Positions 47,416-56,438 of a stretch of 64,000 nucleotides of DNA are shown in pieces. Location of the stretch: NCBI RefSeq assembly GCF_004120195.1, contig NZ_SCHN01000010.1, forward strand, positions 1 to 64,000, read 5' to 3'. Positions within the stretch are counted from its first letter, which is position 1; each line of letters begins with the position of its first letter. The position numbers were made by a program, and so were the translations under genes. A model generated the notes under the pieces. That model was not told the DNA's origin. It worked only from the letters and a program-made list of their open reading frames with translations, and made no database searches. Source of the DNA: Enterovibrio baiacu. Lineage in GTDB: Bacteria; Pseudomonadota; Gammaproteobacteria; Enterobacterales; Vibrionaceae.

Positions 47416-47899
47416 TGCTTTTTCTCTTCAATCTACTGTTCGGTATCTGCACGCTTAAACGCCAGTTCTCGTCGATTTTCAAGCTTTGGAAGCTTAGTTC
47501 GCTATCTAATCGGTAAGTAATTTTTTCATTGAGTTTTAAATAGAACGCTAATTCTTGAATAGTGAGTACATCACCAACTATTCACAATGCTCCTAACTTA
47601 GTCCAATCCTAACATATGAATAAATTGAGTAATTAGAAAGGTAAAAAGAATTCACACGCCACACACTGCATGAAAATGATTTTTGTCCATAGATAAGTTA
47701 GTTTACATCTGCCTTCCTAACTCGGAAAGGGGCATAAACGTGCCAGAACTGATCGGCCTGACACGGGTTTAGGCGAATTTTTCAACCAAAGCTTGTTTTC
47801 ATATGCACTCACCCTTACGGCCGAATTGCTTCGAAGAGACAAAAACAACAAAACCACCATTATCGGTGGTTTTGTCTTTTCTCTGCCTTCTCAGCGGTA
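47416..47899. other. Intergenic region upstream of the STAND gene
   Basis: 484 bp with no gene I can support. It should hold the promoter of the STAND gene (47416-47600, AT-rich) and it ends in the terminator of the next operon. Confidence 0.5.
47840..47880 (-). terminator. Terminator of the 47.9-49.3 kb gene
   Basis: On the minus strand an 11-bp perfect stem, ACAAAACCACC with GGTGGTTTTGT, is followed by TGTTTTTG. Confidence 0.88.
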
Positions 47900-49258
47900 T
47901 TAACTAAACACTTCTTCGACATCGACAACTTTGGAACGGTTCACTGTGATCTTCCAGCGTTGCAGAGTGATGGTGCCATCAGGCCCTTTTTGCTTGGCGA
48001 TCAGGTTGAACTGGTGGCGTTTATCGATCGATTCACGCGTGACTTGCCCGTCGCTCAATGCGTAGTAACGTTCTTTACCGCGCGCCATGAGGCGTGAAAA
48101 AGGGCGGAAATCCATGCGCCACACTTCTCGTGTCATGTCATAGCCACTGAGAAATTTGGTGGTGGACATGTTGGTCAGCATCTTCATGCGAACCACAGAT
48201 TCTTCACGCTGACGCAATTTGCCTTTACGCATTTTGCGCACGTCATCAGGGATCTTGTCGAAGGCGATGTAATCCAGCCATTCTAACTGGCTGCCGATAC
48301 GCTGGCCGGATGTGGGATCTGTGAATAATTTACGCCATTTCGGACGGCCACGGCGAATGAAACGCCAAAGCACATCACGCAAATCATCTTTAAAGATCTC
48401 CCTGAGCGCATACAACCCCGCCATTGCGAGGGCGAACGACAAGGTAATCTCACCCAAGAAACTGCGCATACGGATGATTGCCACAGTGACAAATATCATC
48501 ACGAGACCTGCCGCTGCGCCTTTCGCTAACTTGTTCAGGTTTTGCCCCAGCACCACGTCTTTCTGACGGATAGTAACGGGGTATTCGATCAAGCGGCGAG
48601 CAAGACGCATCTTGTTCACCATGCGCGTAGAATCAACCTGTGCTTTGTCTGAGTTGTAGTTTTGCTGAATGCGGTACGCCGACTCTGACTCTACAAAGGC
48701 TATCAACTGTTCTCTGATCGGTTTAAAGGCGGCGCTACGTGGCATGTGCGCCACCAGCGATAAGAAGCGCTGCTCCGTCAGCCAAGACAGGTAATTATCG
48801 ATATTGTTGTAATACTTAATCAGGCTGTCTTCTTTAGGCACATAACGGCGCAAGCGACGCAAGATCTCAACCGCCATGTCCGTGATGTATTCAAGCTGTT
48901 CAACCGCTTCTTCTTCTTCAACATCGGCTACCGTATCAAAGAATCGGTGCGTGGTTTTTTCCAGCGACAGCGCATATTGGTAGGCATACAAGCTCAAGCT
49001 GACGCGGTATTTGTCCGAGGGGAGTTTGTCCCGGCTAGCAAGGCGAGAATGCACCAAAGGAAGGTGGTGTTGAGACGTAAAATAGGTACGCGTGTTTGAA
49101 AGGACGGTGTTGTAAAACGCGTCCTCGCTTAACACTTTATTGGAGAAGTTCAGCTCTCCGGGCACGAAAAGGTAGAATTCGACATCCTGTCGTTTTACTT
49201 CTTCATTAATCAGCGCTATCCGTGCGGTTAACCCCTCATATTTCTCTACAGAGATCAA
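47900..49258 (-). CDS. Conserved hypothetical membrane protein
   Basis: About 452 residues. I place the start at a TTG (49258) with GGAG six bases upstream; a TTG four codons earlier is the alternative, and no ATG lies nearby. An N-terminal soluble part (1-245) rich in charged helices precedes two transmembrane helices (about 246-290; AAAGLVMIFVTVAIIR, ITLSFALAMAGLYAL) and a basic C-terminal domain (300-452; RRGRPKWRKLF, MRKGKLRQRE). No family recognised. The GC content and terminator suggest an old resident gene. Confidence 0.7.
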   Translation of the reverse strand: MISVEKYEGLTARIALINEEVKRQDVEFYLFVPGELNFSNKVLSEDAFYNTVLSNTRTYFTSQHHLPLVHSRLASRDKLPSDKYRVSLSLYAYQYALSLEKTTHRFFDTVADVEEEEAVEQLEYITDMAVEILRRLRRYVPKEDSLIKYYNNIDNYLSWLTEQRFLSLVAHMPRSAAFKPIREQLIAFVESESAYRIQQNYNSDKAQVDSTRMVNKMRLARRLIEYPVTIRQKDVVLGQNLNKLAKGAAAGLVMIFVTVAIIRMRSFLGEITLSFALAMAGLYALREIFKDDLRDVLWRFIRRGRPKWRKLFTDPTSGQRIGSQLEWLDYIAFDKIPDDVRKMRKGKLRQREESVVRMKMLTNMSTTKFLSGYDMTREVWRMDFRPFSRLMARGKERYYALSDGQVTRESIDKRHQFNLIAKQKGPDGTITLQRWKITVNRSKVVDVEEVFS

Positions 49259-49699
49259 TGTGTACTCCAAACATTCGTCATCTCAAAGCAAGCATGCAAA
49301 CCGCATTTATTCGCTATTGTCATCCTATGCGGCGGCTTAGTGTAACGAATTTATCCATTAAGTCAGAAACAAAAAATGTCATTATCTTCAGACATAAAGC
49401 GCACTGAACAATTTATGACCAATCTTTGATGATCCGGCTGCATCGCCCATATTCTCAAGTTTGAGATAGACACAGCCTCACAACATCAACTGGGTTATCC
49501 ACAGAAAAAGTGAATAAGTTTTTAGTAACGTCGAGATGATTCAAGCACACGCTTTCAGACTTGATCGTCCACAAAACGCGCATCACACAAACTCAACAAA
49601 CAGACATCTCGTCGTAGGATGGTAAATAACTGCGAAGGTGTTGCCCTAGCGCCGTTAGCCTAGGGCACAAACATGATAGAAAAGTGACGGGAACGCGCG
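49259..49699. other. Intergenic region with a DnaA box and a hairpin
   Basis: 441 bp. It has a perfect DnaA-box 9-mer at 49495-49503 and an eight-bp stem, TGCCCTAG / CTAGGGCA (49642-49667), just behind the cheV stop on the minus strand without a T-run. No gene seen. Confidence 0.5.
49495..49503 (+). promoter_or_regulatory. Single DnaA-box match
   Basis: TTATCCACA, identical to the high-affinity DnaA box. There is only one copy here, so it is not an origin; a titration site or chance match is possible. Confidence 0.35.
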
Positions 49700-50647
49700 T
49701 TATTTCCCCGTTTCTAACGCTTGGCGCATACGGGTTTGCACCACATCAACCAAGAGATCGGGCTGGAATTTGGATACAAACCGATCACACCCTACTTTCT
49801 CAACCATGGCTTCGTTAAAACTGCCACTGAGCGAGGTGTTCAGGGCCACGTATAAGTGACTCATTCGCGCGTCTGCACGTACTTCAGAGGTCAATTTATA
49901 GCCGTCCATTTCCGGCATTTCAGCATCCGTGATCATCATGAGAATCTCATCGGTGACGTTCTTGCCTTCATCACACCACGCTTTCAATGTCGCCAACGCC
50001 TGAGCGCCGTTTTTCCTTTCAATACATTCTATGCCGAGCTGTGCGAGCGTTTCTCGAACCTGCGTACGCGCTGTCGAGGAATCGTCCACGATCAACACTT
50101 TCTGGCCTGACAGATGCGCTGACAAATCGCCGTCCAGCACGTCTTCTGATATACCAATGTCATAAGACACGATTTCGGCCAAAACCTTTTCAACATCGAT
50201 GATTTCAATGAGTCTGCTTTCGCCTTCATGCTCAAGCTTGCTGATTGCCGTGAGGTAGTTCCCGTGCCCCGTGCTCGGCGGCTCCATGATTTCATCCCAC
50301 CCCATGTTCTTGATGTACACCACTTCGCCCACAAGGAAAGCCTGAATCGTTCGGTTGTATTCCGTCACTATCAGGTTGGCTTGCTGCTCTTTGCCCAAGG
50401 GGCGAAACCCGATGGACTGGCGCATATCAATCACTGGGATCGACTTACCACGAATGGTTGCGACACCACTGATCTTAGGGTGAGCCCCCGGCATCTGGTT
50501 TAGGTGCGGCACTTTGAGTACTTCGCGCACTTTGAAAACGTTGATAGCAAAAAGCTGCCGAGTGCCTAGCTGAAAAATAAGCAACTCAAGTCTGTTTTCC
50601 CCAACAAGACGGGTTCGTGAATCTACAGAATCTAAAATACTCGTCAT
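49700..50647 (-). CDS. cheV: Chemotaxis coupling protein CheV
   Basis: 315 residues from the ATG at 50647; the start TSILDSVDSRTRLVGENRL is that of classic CheV proteins. A CheW domain (about 15-165; GTRQLFAINVFKVREVLK, VATIRGKSIPVIDM) is joined to a receiver (183-310) with the acidic pair near Asp188/Asp189 and the acceptor Asp241 (MITDAEMPEMDG). It couples chemoreceptors to the CheA kinase, and phosphorylation tunes that coupling. A second cheV gene lies divergently 358 bp away; no other che gene is present. Confidence 0.93.
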   Translation of the reverse strand: MTSILDSVDSRTRLVGENRLELLIFQLGTRQLFAINVFKVREVLKVPHLNQMPGAHPKISGVATIRGKSIPVIDMRQSIGFRPLGKEQQANLIVTEYNRTIQAFLVGEVVYIKNMGWDEIMEPPSTGHGNYLTAISKLEHEGESRLIEIIDVEKVLAEIVSYDIGISEDVLDGDLSAHLSGQKVLIVDDSSTARTQVRETLAQLGIECIERKNGAQALATLKAWCDEGKNVTDEILMMITDAEMPEMDGYKLTSEVRADARMSHLYVALNTSLSGSFNEAMVEKVGCDRFVSKFQPDLLVDVVQTRMRQALETGK

Positions 50648-51005
50648 CTTACACTTTGCCGTTTTCAATCACTGTCGTGATGTTTCGTTATGCCTATCGT
50701 TTCAATCAGTAAAACACATTCATACGCCACTGGCATCAGGTGTTGATGTAATTAGCGTGCTATTTATCATTTCAACAATAATAGTAGGAAAAGTCTGAGA
50801 ATAATGCGAAGCATCGCCGCGCAAAGCCTTACCATATGCAACAGAGAGAGGCGTTGGTTATTTATTGTTCCATGTGCATATTTTCATCTGCCACGAAAGA
50901 AAGGACATGCCCATAAACAGAAACAACCGAGGTGTTATCCTCGCAATCTAACGCTACAATTAGAAAAGTATTAGAACGGTTCAACTGTCGACTACAGGCG
51001 CTGAA
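50648..51005. other. Divergent promoter region between the two cheV genes
   Basis: 358 bp. It must contain both promoters. No clear operator, hairpin or sigma-28 element was recognised. Confidence 0.45.
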
Positions 51006-51929
51006 ATGAAAAGCAAAGCCAATGAATCTCAGGGAATGTTGCTCTTTAGATTGTCTGCAACGCAGACGTTTGCAATCGGCACATTAAAAGTGCGCGAGAT
51101 CGTCCCTTTTTGTCCGCTAACTGCATTACCCGGCTCTCACCCCACGGTTGTGGGTACCGCCAATATTCGAGGGATCACGACACCTGTTATCGACATGGCA
51201 AAAGCCATCGGGTATCAACCTGTCGACAAAGACGAATACAAAAATTGCTTCATTATTATCACGGACTGCCAGCGTCGCGTGGTGGGTTTTTTGGTACGTG
51301 GCATTGAGAAAATCAGCGAGTGTGACTGGCGAAACATCACCCCGCCCCCAGAATCGTTGGGAACACGCGCATTCCTAACCGGTGTGATGAACGTTGATAA
51401 GAAGCTTGTACAACTGCTCGACGTTGAGCTGGTGATGTCGAAGATTTTCCCAACCTCCGCCGATAAGCTCCACCCTATTCTTGCGGATGTGGATCGTGAA
51501 AAGCTCAAGCCTATGCACATCATTTTGATTGATGACAGTAGCTTGGCGAGACGCCAGCTCTCTGAGGCGCTCGACAGTATCAACATCCCCTATGAAGTCA
51601 GTGCAAACGGGCTTGATGCGCTTGAGAAGATGAAAACCTCCGCCGCAAACGGTCGACCTTTCGACATAGTGGTGAGCGATATTGAGATGCCTGGCATCGA
51701 TGGCTACGAATTAGCGTTTGAAATTCGAAGCAATGAGCCGCTGGCTGAAGCGTACCTGATCCTTCATACCTCTCTTTCTAGTGAAATCAGTGTTGACCGC
51801 GCCCACCAAGTCGGCGCTCACGAAGCCTTAACCAAGTTCGATGCCACCGAGTTAGTCAATGCCATGCTGCGCGGTGCGAGACTAAAAACCGAAAGTGACT
51901 CTGTGCGCTTAGAAGGCACGGTGGAGTAA
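51006..51929 (+). CDS. CheV-like chemotaxis protein
   Basis: 307 residues. A CheW domain (about 8-150; LSATQTFAIGTLKVREIV, TANIRGITTPVIDM) and a receiver (171-295) with Asp176/Asp177 and the acceptor Asp225 (VVSDIEMPGIDG). It has the same domain order as the divergent cheV but differs clearly in sequence, so it is an old paralogue rather than a recent duplicate. It probably serves a different set of receptors. Confidence 0.9.
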   Translation: MKSKANESQGMLLFRLSATQTFAIGTLKVREIVPFCPLTALPGSHPTVVGTANIRGITTPVIDMAKAIGYQPVDKDEYKNCFIIITDCQRRVVGFLVRGIEKISECDWRNITPPPESLGTRAFLTGVMNVDKKLVQLLDVELVMSKIFPTSADKLHPILADVDREKLKPMHIILIDDSSLARRQLSEALDSINIPYEVSANGLDALEKMKTSAANGRPFDIVVSDIEMPGIDGYELAFEIRSNEPLAEAYLILHTSLSSEISVDRAHQVGAHEALTKFDATELVNAMLRGARLKTESDSVRLEGTVE

Positions 51930-51943
51930 TTTACTTTCATTTG

Positions 51944-51976
51944 TACCCCTGAGCGTAAACCGTACGTTTAGGGGTA
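51944..51976. terminator. Hairpin downstream of the CheV-like gene
   Basis: TACCCCT and AGGGGTA close a stem that extends to 12 of 14 paired bases around AACCG. There is no T-run, so it may only protect the 3' end. Confidence 0.45.
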
Positions 51977-52153
51977 AATTCATTGATACAACTATCATCA
52001 ATCTCGTCGTCCTCAATTTGCTTTGCGTTGACCTGTGTTACAAACCGAAACCACCAATGCAAATTCCTGCCTTTTCCTTGATCAAAAGACTGTTTCCCAA
52101 CCTGTCAATGTGGTTTAATTTCGTCAGGATCACACATAGAAGGCTATAGACCT

Positions 52154-52459
52154 ATGAGTAACGTATTCGAAATCGTGAAATTCTCACGTCGTAAGAACAA
52201 ACTGAAGCGGGAAATTCAGGACAACGAGAAAAAGATTCGCGATAACCAAAAGCGTGTCACCCTGCTTGAGAACATGCTTGATTACATTCAGCCAGAAATG
52301 ACGCACGATGAAATCGTAGAAATCGTGAAAAACATGAAAGCCGACTATGAAGATCGCGTTGATGACCACATCATCAAGAGTGCTGAGATTTCAAAAGAAC
52401 GTCGTGAAATCAGCCGTCAGATCAAAGAGCTGACCCGCTTGGAAAAAGAAGGCAAATAA
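52154..52459 (+). CDS. Small coiled-coil protein, 101 residues
   Basis: A highly charged, fully helical protein: [22 protein letters not shown] and [20 protein letters not shown] form two coiled-coil arms around a central loop ([14 protein letters not shown]). No Trp or Cys. It has a strong terminator and a location behind cheV; the family is not recognised. A partner-binding or structural role is all that can be said. Confidence 0.75.
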   Translation: MSNVFEIVKFSRRKNKLKREIQDNEKKIRDNQKRVTLLENMLDYIQPEMTHDEIVEIVKNMKADYEDRVDDHIIKSAEISKERREISRQIKELTRLEKEGK

Positions 52460-52491
52460 TACGCCGCTTTCTTCAACACAAAGAATATCTT

Positions 52492-52516
52492 AAAGGAGGC
52501 TTAGCCTCCTTTTTTA
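52492..52516 (+). terminator. Terminator of the coiled-coil gene
   Basis: AAAGGAGGC and GCCTCCTTT around TTA, followed by T residues. Confidence 0.9.
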
Positions 52517-52572
52517 TTGCCCACGCTTCAGCCTCGGTGTCGTATTCATGAATAAACTCTCCGTGAGGCTGA

Positions 52573-52602
52573 CGAAAAAAAGCCTGACGTTCGTCAGGCT
52601 TT
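52573..52602 (-). terminator. Terminator of the porin gene
   Basis: On the minus strand AAGCCTGACG and CGTCAGGCTT pair around AA, followed by TTTTTTTCG. Confidence 0.9.
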
Positions 52603-52640
52603 GAAAGGCAAGGGAAGTTAAAGCGTGTTAATGGCAGGGA

Positions 52641-53669
52641 TTACCAGTAAACACGTGCACCGATGGCATATTTCATTTCGCTGTCAGCGGTTGCGCCTGC
52701 TGCGACTGTCCAATCGTTTTTGTTGTTCGTGAAACCGGCGGTTGTGCCGTCTGCGTAAGCCGCTTCACCATAAACACGGAAGAACGAGTTAAACTTGTGC
52801 ACTGCGCCTAGGTAAACCAGTGTTGCGTCATCGCTTTCAACGACAGATGAAGCCGCATCTTTTACATCGAACTCACTGAATTCGTAACCGCCGTATACAG
52901 ACGATTTCTCTGACAGACCGTAACTAAGAGCTAGACCATAACCTGTGCGATCAAGCTCCATGTTAATCGCATCGCTCTCGATTTTACTCGATGCGTACTG
53001 GACACCAACGCTTAGGTCGCCAAAGGTACGCTCAACCCACACTGTGTGGTAGAAATCATCCAGCTCACCTTCTGGCACGCCATCAAATGCAGCGTGACCT
53101 TGTGTCGCCTGAGACACACCGGCTGTGACATCAAAGCCCGCGACATTTACGCGACCAAACAGTTCGAACACTTCAGGGTTTGCGTCGTCTTCAGCGAAGG
53201 CGTAGCTCGCATCAACATAGAATGCATCGTTTTCGAAAACATAACGCACAGAGCTATCGTGCTTACCGCCTGAAATCGTACCCTCAACGATGTGTGAACC
53301 ACCGTAGAAGTATGAGTTATCAACACCCCACAGATCATCTGCTGTCAGGTATTGCTTACCAATGGTCACTTTACCCCAGTCACCGCTCGCACCAATATAG
53401 CTGTAACGGTTTTTAAATTCGTCTGCCAGGCTATATTCAATAGCACCTAGCACATCAAAATATTCATTCACTGTATATGTTGCATTAACGCCAGCACGAG
53501 AACTGCCGTCATCTAATTTAATATCTTTGCCTTCATCTTTCGTCAATTTCGCGCGGAGCTGACCGTATACTTCTACTGAACCTTCGTCGCTGCTAAATAC
53601 TTCATACGCGCTTACATTGCTTGCCAAAAGTACTGCTGGAATTGCTACTGCTAAAATTTTCTTATTCAT
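52641..53669 (-). CDS. Outer-membrane general porin
   Basis: 342 residues with a cleavable signal (MNKKILAVAIPAVLLASNVSA). The mature protein has alternating beta strands of a 16-stranded trimeric porin, starting YEVFSSDEGSVEVYGQLRAKL, with a WGKVTIGKQYL strand and an acidic constriction-loop region, and ends in the aromatic residue of ARVYW needed for BAM assembly. It resembles Vibrio OmpU-like porins. It lets small hydrophilic solutes cross the outer membrane. AT-rich sequence (53670-54088) precedes it. Confidence 0.92.
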   Translation of the reverse strand: MNKKILAVAIPAVLLASNVSAYEVFSSDEGSVEVYGQLRAKLTKDEGKDIKLDDGSSRAGVNATYTVNEYFDVLGAIEYSLADEFKNRYSYIGASGDWGKVTIGKQYLTADDLWGVDNSYFYGGSHIVEGTISGGKHDSSVRYVFENDAFYVDASYAFAEDDANPEVFELFGRVNVAGFDVTAGVSQATQGHAAFDGVPEGELDDFYHTVWVERTFGDLSVGVQYASSKIESDAINMELDRTGYGLALSYGLSEKSSVYGGYEFSEFDVKDAASSVVESDDATLVYLGAVHKFNSFFRVYGEAAYADGTTAGFTNNKNDWTVAAGATADSEMKYAIGARVYW

Positions 53670-54088
53670 ACAATACGTTCCTGTATTTATTATTCATTCC
53701 GTTTGCAAAGATGTTGCGGAATAAAAATTAACATCGGTGAAACACAGGAGCAATGATACAAATACTTACAAAATACAAAGGATAACGAACAATACGTTCA
53801 CTTTTCGCGCAAATAACAGTGACGTATTTCAAACACACTAACCGCATAAAAAGTCACAAAAATAAGACAGGAAGCCACCAAATATTCATATGGAGTCACT
53901 AATCCGACCTGTTTATTCCATGCAACAGCATGCAATTCCGTTTAATATTTGTACAATTAGATAAATGCAGCAACAAACATTAATTGCGAGCGTATTCACA
54001 ATTAAAACAAATACAATTCAGCGTTATATCGGGAATATATTGTGCCACGCGCAATTATTAGCCACAAACTGATGACATATTGGACAAT
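53670..54088. other. AT-rich region upstream of the porin gene
   Basis: 419 bp, strongly AT-rich, no gene. It should carry the porin promoter and leader and possible regulator sites, but I recognise none. Confidence 0.5.
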
Positions 54089-56092
54089 CTATTTTAACCC
54101 TAGCTTTCTGAGCCGCTTATAAATGGTATTACGACTCACGCCTGTTATTTGTGCAATTTGGGAAATGTTTCCTTCTGTTGAACGAAATAACGCGGGTAGC
54201 GTATCTTGCCACGGTGAAGGAATGGGGGAAGCAGAAGGTTGGTGGGAATAATGCGGGAAACCTTGCTCGCTCTGGTTACTGCCGAGTCTTTCAGCCGATG
54301 CTTCGGAATGACCAGCCTCGCCCTGAGCTACACGATCAATACTGGCAACCTCTGCTGGCGAGTCATCGTTTGATTGTAAATCAAGAAAGAAATCATCCGA
54401 CAAATGGAGCCGGGTGATCACGTCACCGTCAGACAGTGCTAACGCCACGCGAAGCACGTTCACCAATTGGCGAATGTTGCCCGGCCAAGGGTGGGCTTGG
54501 AAAAGCGACATCACGTCATCGCTGATCATGGGAGCAACGCCCTGTTCCGACAATGACATCAATAACTCCGCCACCAGCTCACGCAAATCGGTACGTTCAC
54601 GCAGTGAAGGGAGGAAAAGGGTTAACCCGTTCACGCGGTAATAAAGATCATCTCGAAACTGCTTCTTGGCGACCGCATCACGCAAAGATTGGTGGGTGGC
54701 ACATACAATCCGAAAATCGACGGGGTAACTGTCAGTGCTGCCCAGCGGGGTGACGGATTTTTCCTGCAACACACGCAGCAATCGTGCTTGCACATGCAGC
54801 GGCATATCACCAATTTCATCAAGAAACAGGGTGCCACCGTCAGCTTGTCGAATGTAGCCTAAGCTGCCTTTGGCATTTGCGCCCGTAAACGCCCCTTTCA
54901 CGTAGCCAAACAATTCAGACTCAACCAGCTCCGCGGGGATCGCCGCACAGTTAACCGCAACCAATTTTTCAGAGGCGCGCTCAGACGTCGCATGGACTGC
55001 CTGTGCGAACACTTCTTTGCCAACACCGGTTTCCCCTTGTATCACCAGAGGAATGTCGCTGTTCACCACGCTTTGCGCTTGGCGGATCGCGCGGTGCATT
55101 TTGGCATCGCCCAAATCAAGCATCGGCAGAATGCGAACGGATGAAGAAGAGGAAGAGTGGGCGTTGCTCGCAGGTGACGATGCAACTGCATTTAGCTTGG
55201 TGTGAGAAAACGCCGCGGGTGCAGTGATGCGCGGAATGTGTGCGGCTTGCGGGTGTTTCACCGTGGCAAACAAGCGGTATTTAGGCAACCCAATAAATGA
55301 AAGCGTTTGATTTTCAGGATGCGCTGACAAGTGCAACGGCGAAATGCCTGTCACGAGATCAATGGATAACCCGCGCAGCGCTTGCCCCACCAACAAATCC
55401 GCCCGTCGGTTTGCTGCAATAATGGTGCCTTCCTCATTGAACACCAATAGCCCCGCCCATTGGCTATCTAAGTTATCGCTACTGGTGTTAAAAATAAGCA
55501 TGTGGTTGTGCTGTCGATAAGTCGCGATGATGAGCTGATTCTCCACCGCTTGCGTCATCACTTTTACCATGCCATTCACATGAGAGGTCGGCAGATAAGC
55601 ATCAGATGAAATGTTCAACACGCCGACCAAGCGGCGATCACTGTTATAGATCGGGGCAGCAGACGCTGTCATATAGCGGTTCGCAATCAGAAAATGTTCA
55701 TCGCGCCCCACCACCACAGATTCTCCGGTTTGAATCGCCGTGCCTACCGCGTTCGTGCCGTTGTATTTTTCCTGCCAACTGGTGCCGTTTTCGAACAGGT
55801 GCTTGTCCATTTGCCCAACAAACCCCGGTCGTCCCCACTGACTCAGCAAGGTGCCTTCATGGTCAGCCAACAGCACCAAGCTGTTACTGTTAACCAGAAT
55901 ATTTTCATAGTAAGGCAGCACTTGTTCTTGCGTGGTCGCGATCAAATCATTCGCGCGTGCTTTGGCGTCCTGCCAATCACCGCGATTGAGTTGAATGATT
56001 TCCGGAGACGATTTTGGTGTCAGCCCGAAAGACCGGCATCGATGCCAAGATGCCTGAATGACTTCATCGTGCGTGTGAGCCATATCGCTCAT
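54089..56092 (-). CDS. Sigma-54-dependent activator (GAF-AAA+-Fis)
   Basis: 667 residues. A GAF-type sensor (about 55-190; NGTNAVGTAIQTGESVVV, SAAPIYNSDRRLVGVLNIS) and a PAS-like part (205-280) precede the AAA+ core: Walker A GETGVGKE (353-360), GAFTGA (400-405, the sigma-54 contact) and Walker B TLFLDE (421-426). A Fis-type helix-turn-helix (ISQIAQITGVSRNTIYKRLRKLGL) ends the protein. This is the AcoR/DhaR layout, in which a ligand controls the ATPase. It is divergent from the transporter operon, which has a -24/-12 promoter, so it most likely activates that operon in response to the substrate. Confidence 0.93.
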   Translation of the reverse strand: MSDMAHTHDEVIQASWHRCRSFGLTPKSSPEIIQLNRGDWQDAKARANDLIATTQEQVLPYYENILVNSNSLVLLADHEGTLLSQWGRPGFVGQMDKHLFENGTSWQEKYNGTNAVGTAIQTGESVVVGRDEHFLIANRYMTASAAPIYNSDRRLVGVLNISSDAYLPTSHVNGMVKVMTQAVENQLIIATYRQHNHMLIFNTSSDNLDSQWAGLLVFNEEGTIIAANRRADLLVGQALRGLSIDLVTGISPLHLSAHPENQTLSFIGLPKYRLFATVKHPQAAHIPRITAPAAFSHTKLNAVASSPASNAHSSSSSSVRILPMLDLGDAKMHRAIRQAQSVVNSDIPLVIQGETGVGKEVFAQAVHATSERASEKLVAVNCAAIPAELVESELFGYVKGAFTGANAKGSLGYIRQADGGTLFLDEIGDMPLHVQARLLRVLQEKSVTPLGSTDSYPVDFRIVCATHQSLRDAVAKKQFRDDLYYRVNGLTLFLPSLRERTDLRELVAELLMSLSEQGVAPMISDDVMSLFQAHPWPGNIRQLVNVLRVALALSDGDVITRLHLSDDFFLDLQSNDDSPAEVASIDRVAQGEAGHSEASAERLGSNQSEQGFPHYSHQPSASPIPSPWQDTLPALFRSTEGNISQIAQITGVSRNTIYKRLRKLGLK

Positions 56093-56438
56093 CCACCCTT
56101 CCTTTTTGCGCGTTCGAAAACGTTACGTGAGCGTTAATCATTGTTCACATAGTGTTAACAGTCAACAGTTTCATGCGCAGAAACTGCACAGTGACAGTGC
56201 TCACATTAAATTTTAATTCAATACTTTCAATAAGATAAAAGAGTGCCAATTATTGGCACACTTCTGGCGTATGTCATGTTGAATATTTTAAAAGCCAATG
56301 TACGGCGTCTGTCAGAGAACGAGCATCACGAAAAACACAGAAACAAAAGAAAAAGGAAAAATGCCGCTGTTTTTTCACTGACGAGACATCGCACGGCTCA
56401 ATGCCAACGATTGGCAACGATCAGATCAGGGAGTGTTC
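56093..56438. other. Divergent control region of the transporter operon
   Basis: 346 bp between activator and glpS-like gene. It holds the sigma-54 promoter at 56254-56269 and, overlapping it, the palindrome GTGCCAAT-T-ATTGGCAC (56243-56259). The segment 56120-56220 upstream probably contains the activator's enhancer sites. Confidence 0.65.
56254..56269 (+). promoter_or_regulatory. Sigma-54 (-24/-12) promoter of the transporter operon
   Basis: TGGCAC-N5-TGGCG keeps the invariant GG and GC with correct spacing; the -12 element has TG for TT. The position, about 185 bp ahead of the first gene, fits an activator acting from 56120-56220. Confidence 0.7.

Noticed and set aside
40548-47880. Three CAAAACCACC hairpins as a repeat family
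   Set aside because: Two lie inside the 714-bp duplication and the third shares only the stem; no wider similarity, so they are ordinary terminators.
49495-49503. Replication origin signal from the DnaA box
   Set aside because: There is a single 9-mer with no cluster, AT-rich unwinding element or dnaA/gidA neighbourhood.
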